A stretch of DNA of 64,000 nucleotides, taken from NCBI GenBank assembly GCA_902621305.1, contig CACNLM010000004.1:54488-118487 (forward strand). Direction: 5' to 3'. Below, one piece after another: positions 60,965 to 64,000 of this stretch (position 1 is the first letter of the stretch; every line of letters starts with the position of its first letter). This DNA comes from an uncultured Alphaproteobacteria bacterium. Lineage in GTDB: Bacteria > Pseudomonadota > Alphaproteobacteria > HIMB59 > GCA-002718135. The translations under genes were made by a program, and so were the position numbers. The notes below the pieces were generated by a model that had not been told where the DNA came from, ran no database searches, and saw only the letters and a list, made by a program, of their open reading frames with translations.

Positions 60965-62393
60965 GATCTTTATCAGCAATTATTTCAGCTAATCTAAGTA
61001 GATTAGTAGTGCCAGCACTTCCAAATGGAACACCAGCTGAGATAACCACGTTATCTCCTGGTTTTACTAATTTTTTATTTTTAGCAATTGAACATGCAAT
61101 ATTAACCATATCTTGTGCATTTTGAGCATCTTCTTGAGTATGACAGGAGTTTACACCCCAGTATAATTGCATTTTTCTTGTAGTATTAATATTTGGAGAT
61201 AAACCAACAATTTGAACTGGCGCTCTTTCTCTAGCCATTCTAGTCGTTGTTCTTCCACTTACAGAAAATGTAATTATTGCTTTTGCATCTGATTTTTTTG
61301 CAATTGAGTACGCTGCTAATGTTATTGCATCTGTATTATCAACATCATCAATATTTTCTTGTATAATTCGTAAATCATAATTATTTTTATCGTTTTCAAC
61401 ATTTTCTATAATTTTATTCATAGTTATTACTACTTCTATTGGATGTGCTCCAACGGCAGATTCACCAGATAACATTACAGCATCTGCTCCGTCGTAAATA
61501 GCATTAGCAACATCCGATGCTTCAGCTCTAGTTGGAACAAGATTTTCAATCATACTTTCAAGCATTTGTGTAGCAACAACAACTGGTTTACCAAAGTGCC
61601 TACATCTCTTAATAATATTTTTTTGAACTATAGGAACTTGTTCTGTTGGCATTTCAACACCCAAATCACCTCTGGCTATCATAATACCATCTGCAGCATT
61701 TATAATATCATCAATATTTTTTACTGCTGAAGGTTTTTCAATTTTTGCCATCACGAGTACTTTATTGTTAATTATTTTTTTTAGTTTGAGAATATCCTCT
61801 GCTTGTTGCACGAAAGAAAGTGCAACCCAATCAACGCCCATATCTAATGCCTTCATTAGATCAGATTTGTCTTTTTTGGTAAGAGCGTCTATTGGAAGAA
61901 TAACATCTGGAATATTTACACCTTTGTTATTTGAGATTTCAGCATCATTTAAAACTTCTGTTATTAAACTATCTTTTTTTTGTTCAATAACTTGTAATCT
62001 AATCCTTCCATCATTTACTAATAAAATAGTATTAGGTGTTAAAAAATCATATATTTCTTCATGGGGAAAGTTAACCCTATTATTATCTCCGGGTTCAGTT
62101 GAAAGATCTAGTATAAAATTTTGACCTTTAACTAAATTTTCTTTTGTATTCTTAAATTTACCCACTCTTAACTTGGGTCCTTGTAAGTCAGCTAATATGC
62201 ATGATGCATGATTATGTTTTTCTTCAAGAGATCTAATAGTTTCATAATTTTTTCTATGAGATTCTAAATCACCATGTGAAAAATTTAATCTAAAAACATC
62301 ACATCCAGCCACAAATAAATCTTCTATTATTTTTTTATCTGATGATGCAGGTCCTAAAGTAGCTAAAATTTTAGCTTTTCTGTTACGTTTCAT
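60957..62393 (-). CDS. pyk: Pyruvate kinase
   Basis: KILATLGPASSD, FRLNFSHGD, IMIARGDLGVEMPTEQVPIVQK, VATQMLESM. Confidence 0.97.
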   Translation of the reverse strand: MKRNRKAKILATLGPASSDKKIIEDLFVAGCDVFRLNFSHGDLESHRKNYETIRSLEEKHNHASCILADLQGPKLRVGKFKNTKENLVKGQNFILDLSTEPGDNNRVNFPHEEIYDFLTPNTILLVNDGRIRLQVIEQKKDSLITEVLNDAEISNNKGVNIPDVILPIDALTKKDKSDLMKALDMGVDWVALSFVQQAEDILKLKKIINNKVLVMAKIEKPSAVKNIDDIINAADGIMIARGDLGVEMPTEQVPIVQKNIIKRCRHFGKPVVVATQMLESMIENLVPTRAEASDVANAIYDGADAVMLSGESAVGAHPIEVVITMNKIIENVENDKNNYDLRIIQENIDDVDNTDAITLAAYSIAKKSDAKAIITFSVSGRTTTRMARERAPVQIVGLSPNINTTRKMQLYWGVNSCHTQEDAQNAQDMVNIACSIAKNKKLVKPGDNVVISAGVPFGSAGTTNLLRLAEIIADKDLK

Positions 62394-62446
62394 TAATTAT
62401 TATATATATATCACAAAAAAAGATTTATATAATTTATTTACGTAAT

Positions 62447-62737
62447 ATGACAAAAAACTTTGATAGAGATTTACTTGCTGATGTTGCAGAAAGATTGATT
62501 CATCATCTAAAAAATAGAACAGATGTTCAAAATATTGATTTAATGAATTTGTCAGGTTTTTGTAGAAACTGTCTTTCAAAATGGTATGTTAGTGCTGCAG
62601 AGAAGAAAAATATTTCTATTTCATACGATGAGGCACGAGAAATGATTTATGGTATGCCATACGCAGAGTGGAAAACAAAATTTCAAAAAGAAATAACTCC
62701 TGAACAAAAAGAAAAGTTTGATAAAGGAAAAACTTAA
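62447..62737 (+). CDS. DUF1244 family protein
   Basis: RLIHHLKNRTDVQNIDLMNLSGFCRNCLSKWY, YDEAREMIYGMPYAEWKTKFQ. Confidence 0.92.
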   Translation: MTKNFDRDLLADVAERLIHHLKNRTDVQNIDLMNLSGFCRNCLSKWYVSAAEKKNISISYDEAREMIYGMPYAEWKTKFQKEITPEQKEKFDKGKT

Positions 62738-64000
62738 TATAGTTTTTCTAAATTCTCTCCATACATCTCTTTTACTTTAAACCTTCTTACTTTCATGGAA
62801 GGAGTCATCATATTGTTTTCAATTGTAAACTCGTGATCAATTAGAATAAATTTTCTTATTTGTTCAATACTAGAGAGACTTTTATTGACTTTATCTATAA
62901 CTTCTCTCATCTTTTTATCAAATGAAGAATTTTGAATTATTTTATTTAAATCGCCTTCAACATTATTTTCTTTTGCCCATTCTAAAGCTAAATCCTTATT
63001 AGGAACCAGGATTGCTACTAAGTAATTTTTGAAATCTCCATATAACATTGATTGAGCAATTTCAGGTTCAATATCTAGTTTTGCCTCTATTCTTGAAGGA
63101 GAAATATTATCTCCACCAGCATTTACAATAATATCTTTTTTCCTATCCGTTATTTTTAAATAATCTTCTTCATCAAATTCACCAATATCACCTGTATGAA
63201 CCCACCCATCAATTATAGTTTTATTAGTTGACTCAGGATCATTCCAATAACCATTCATAATTAGTTCACCACGAGCTAAAATTTCTCCATCTTCAGAAAT
63301 TTTTACTTCATTTCCTTGAAGAACTTTTCCAACAGTATCTAATTTAATTTTTTCAGGAGGGTTTGCAGAAATAACAGGAGCAGTTTCAGTTTGTCCGTAT
63401 CCTTGAAGTAGTGGAAGGCCAAGGGCGCTTAGGTATAATCCAACTTCAAAATTTAGTGCTGCGCCTCCGGATATCAATGCTCTCAGACTTCCGCCAAATC
63501 TTTTTTTAACCTTTTTTCTTACTATTCTATCCATTAATCCATTCATAAATCTTTCAAAGAAACTCATGTCTTCATCAAAATATTTTTTCTTTCCTAGATT
63601 TAATGTAATTGCAAAGAACCTTTGACTTAATTTACTTTGGTTTTTTAAGTCCTTGTGAAATACGTGTGTGTAAAGAGTCATAAAATCTTGGAACAGCTGT
63701 CATAAAATGTGGAGCAGCTTCAGCCATATTCACTAATAGTTTATCAATACTTTCCGCGTAATAGATCTGTGCACCTTGCCCCATTTCTAAGAATTGTAAA
63801 GTATGCTCATAGGAATGGGATAAAGGCAACCATGATAAATATCTAATTTCTTTTGTTAAATCACTGGTAAGACTCTCAAGTAATTTATCACAGGAAGCAC
63901 AGTTTCTTAGCATAGCTCCGTGACTCAACATTACTCCCTTAGGGTTCCCCCCTGTCCCAGAGGTATATATAATACATGCTGTATCTTTTCTGTTAAAATT
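62734..64000 (-). pseudogene. Long-chain acyl-CoA synthetase (AMP-binding), apparent frameshift near 63641-63646, continues beyond the right edge
   Basis: Upstream frame reads ACIIYTSGTGGNPKGVMLSHGAMLRN...RFYDSLHTRISQGLKKPK-stop; downstream frame continues NQSKLSQRFFAITLNLG...GYGQTETAPVIS...GWVHTGDIGEFDE. Confidence 0.75.

Noticed and set aside
61765-62124. 119-aa plus-strand ORF antisense to pyruvate kinase
   Set aside because: Complete overlap with a highly conserved pyk; no recognisable domain.
1-64000. CRISPR arrays, transposases, integrases, tRNA or rRNA genes
   Set aside because: No regularly spaced repeats, mobile-element proteins or cloverleaf/rRNA-like tracts recognised; gene content is compact and chromosomal.

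Overview
AT-rich, very gene-dense bacterial chromosome segment. C4-pathway ALA synthase and a GcrA-like protein suggest an Alphaproteobacterium, plausibly a streamlined marine SAR11/HIMB59-like lineage (inference, no search run). About 65 CDS; no tRNA/rRNA, CRISPR or IS element recognised. From left to right: (1) 1-10.7 kb, tail of a MalK-type ABC ATPase translationally coupled to three Gfo/Idh/MocA dehydrogenases, a D-2-hydroxyacid dehydrogenase and a uronate-isomerase-like protein, followed by SDR, mannitol/fructuronate dehydrogenase, Ldh-type dehydrogenase and UxuA; (2) 10.8-22.2 kb, Rbs-type sugar ABC transporter and an L-fucose-type oxidative pathway (AKR, L-fuconate dehydratase, lactonase), a truncated MalG-type permease, signal-less GH29 fucosidase, RhaM-like mutarotase, KDG kinase and KDPG aldolase; (3) 22-31 kb, housekeeping plus a non-flagellar MotA/MotB-like pair with a long coiled coil, a GcrA C-terminal-only protein and an unlisted small lipoprotein ORF; (4) 31-38 kb, heme biosynthesis cluster with an extended HemC (possible HemC-HemD fusion); (5) 38.8-44 kb, Dpp/Opp-type ABC operon; (6) 44-64 kb, mostly housekeeping and amino-acid catabolism (saccharopine pair, DMGDH-like, UvrB, Pyk), ending in an acyl-CoA synthetase with an apparent frameshift. 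Most notable structural observations: all 11 convergent gene junctions lie within about 11 nt of each other, most with overlapping stop codons; GC-rich hairpins sit between the binding-protein and permease genes of both complete ABC operons; and the left-end operon looks like an uncharacterised carbohydrate route.
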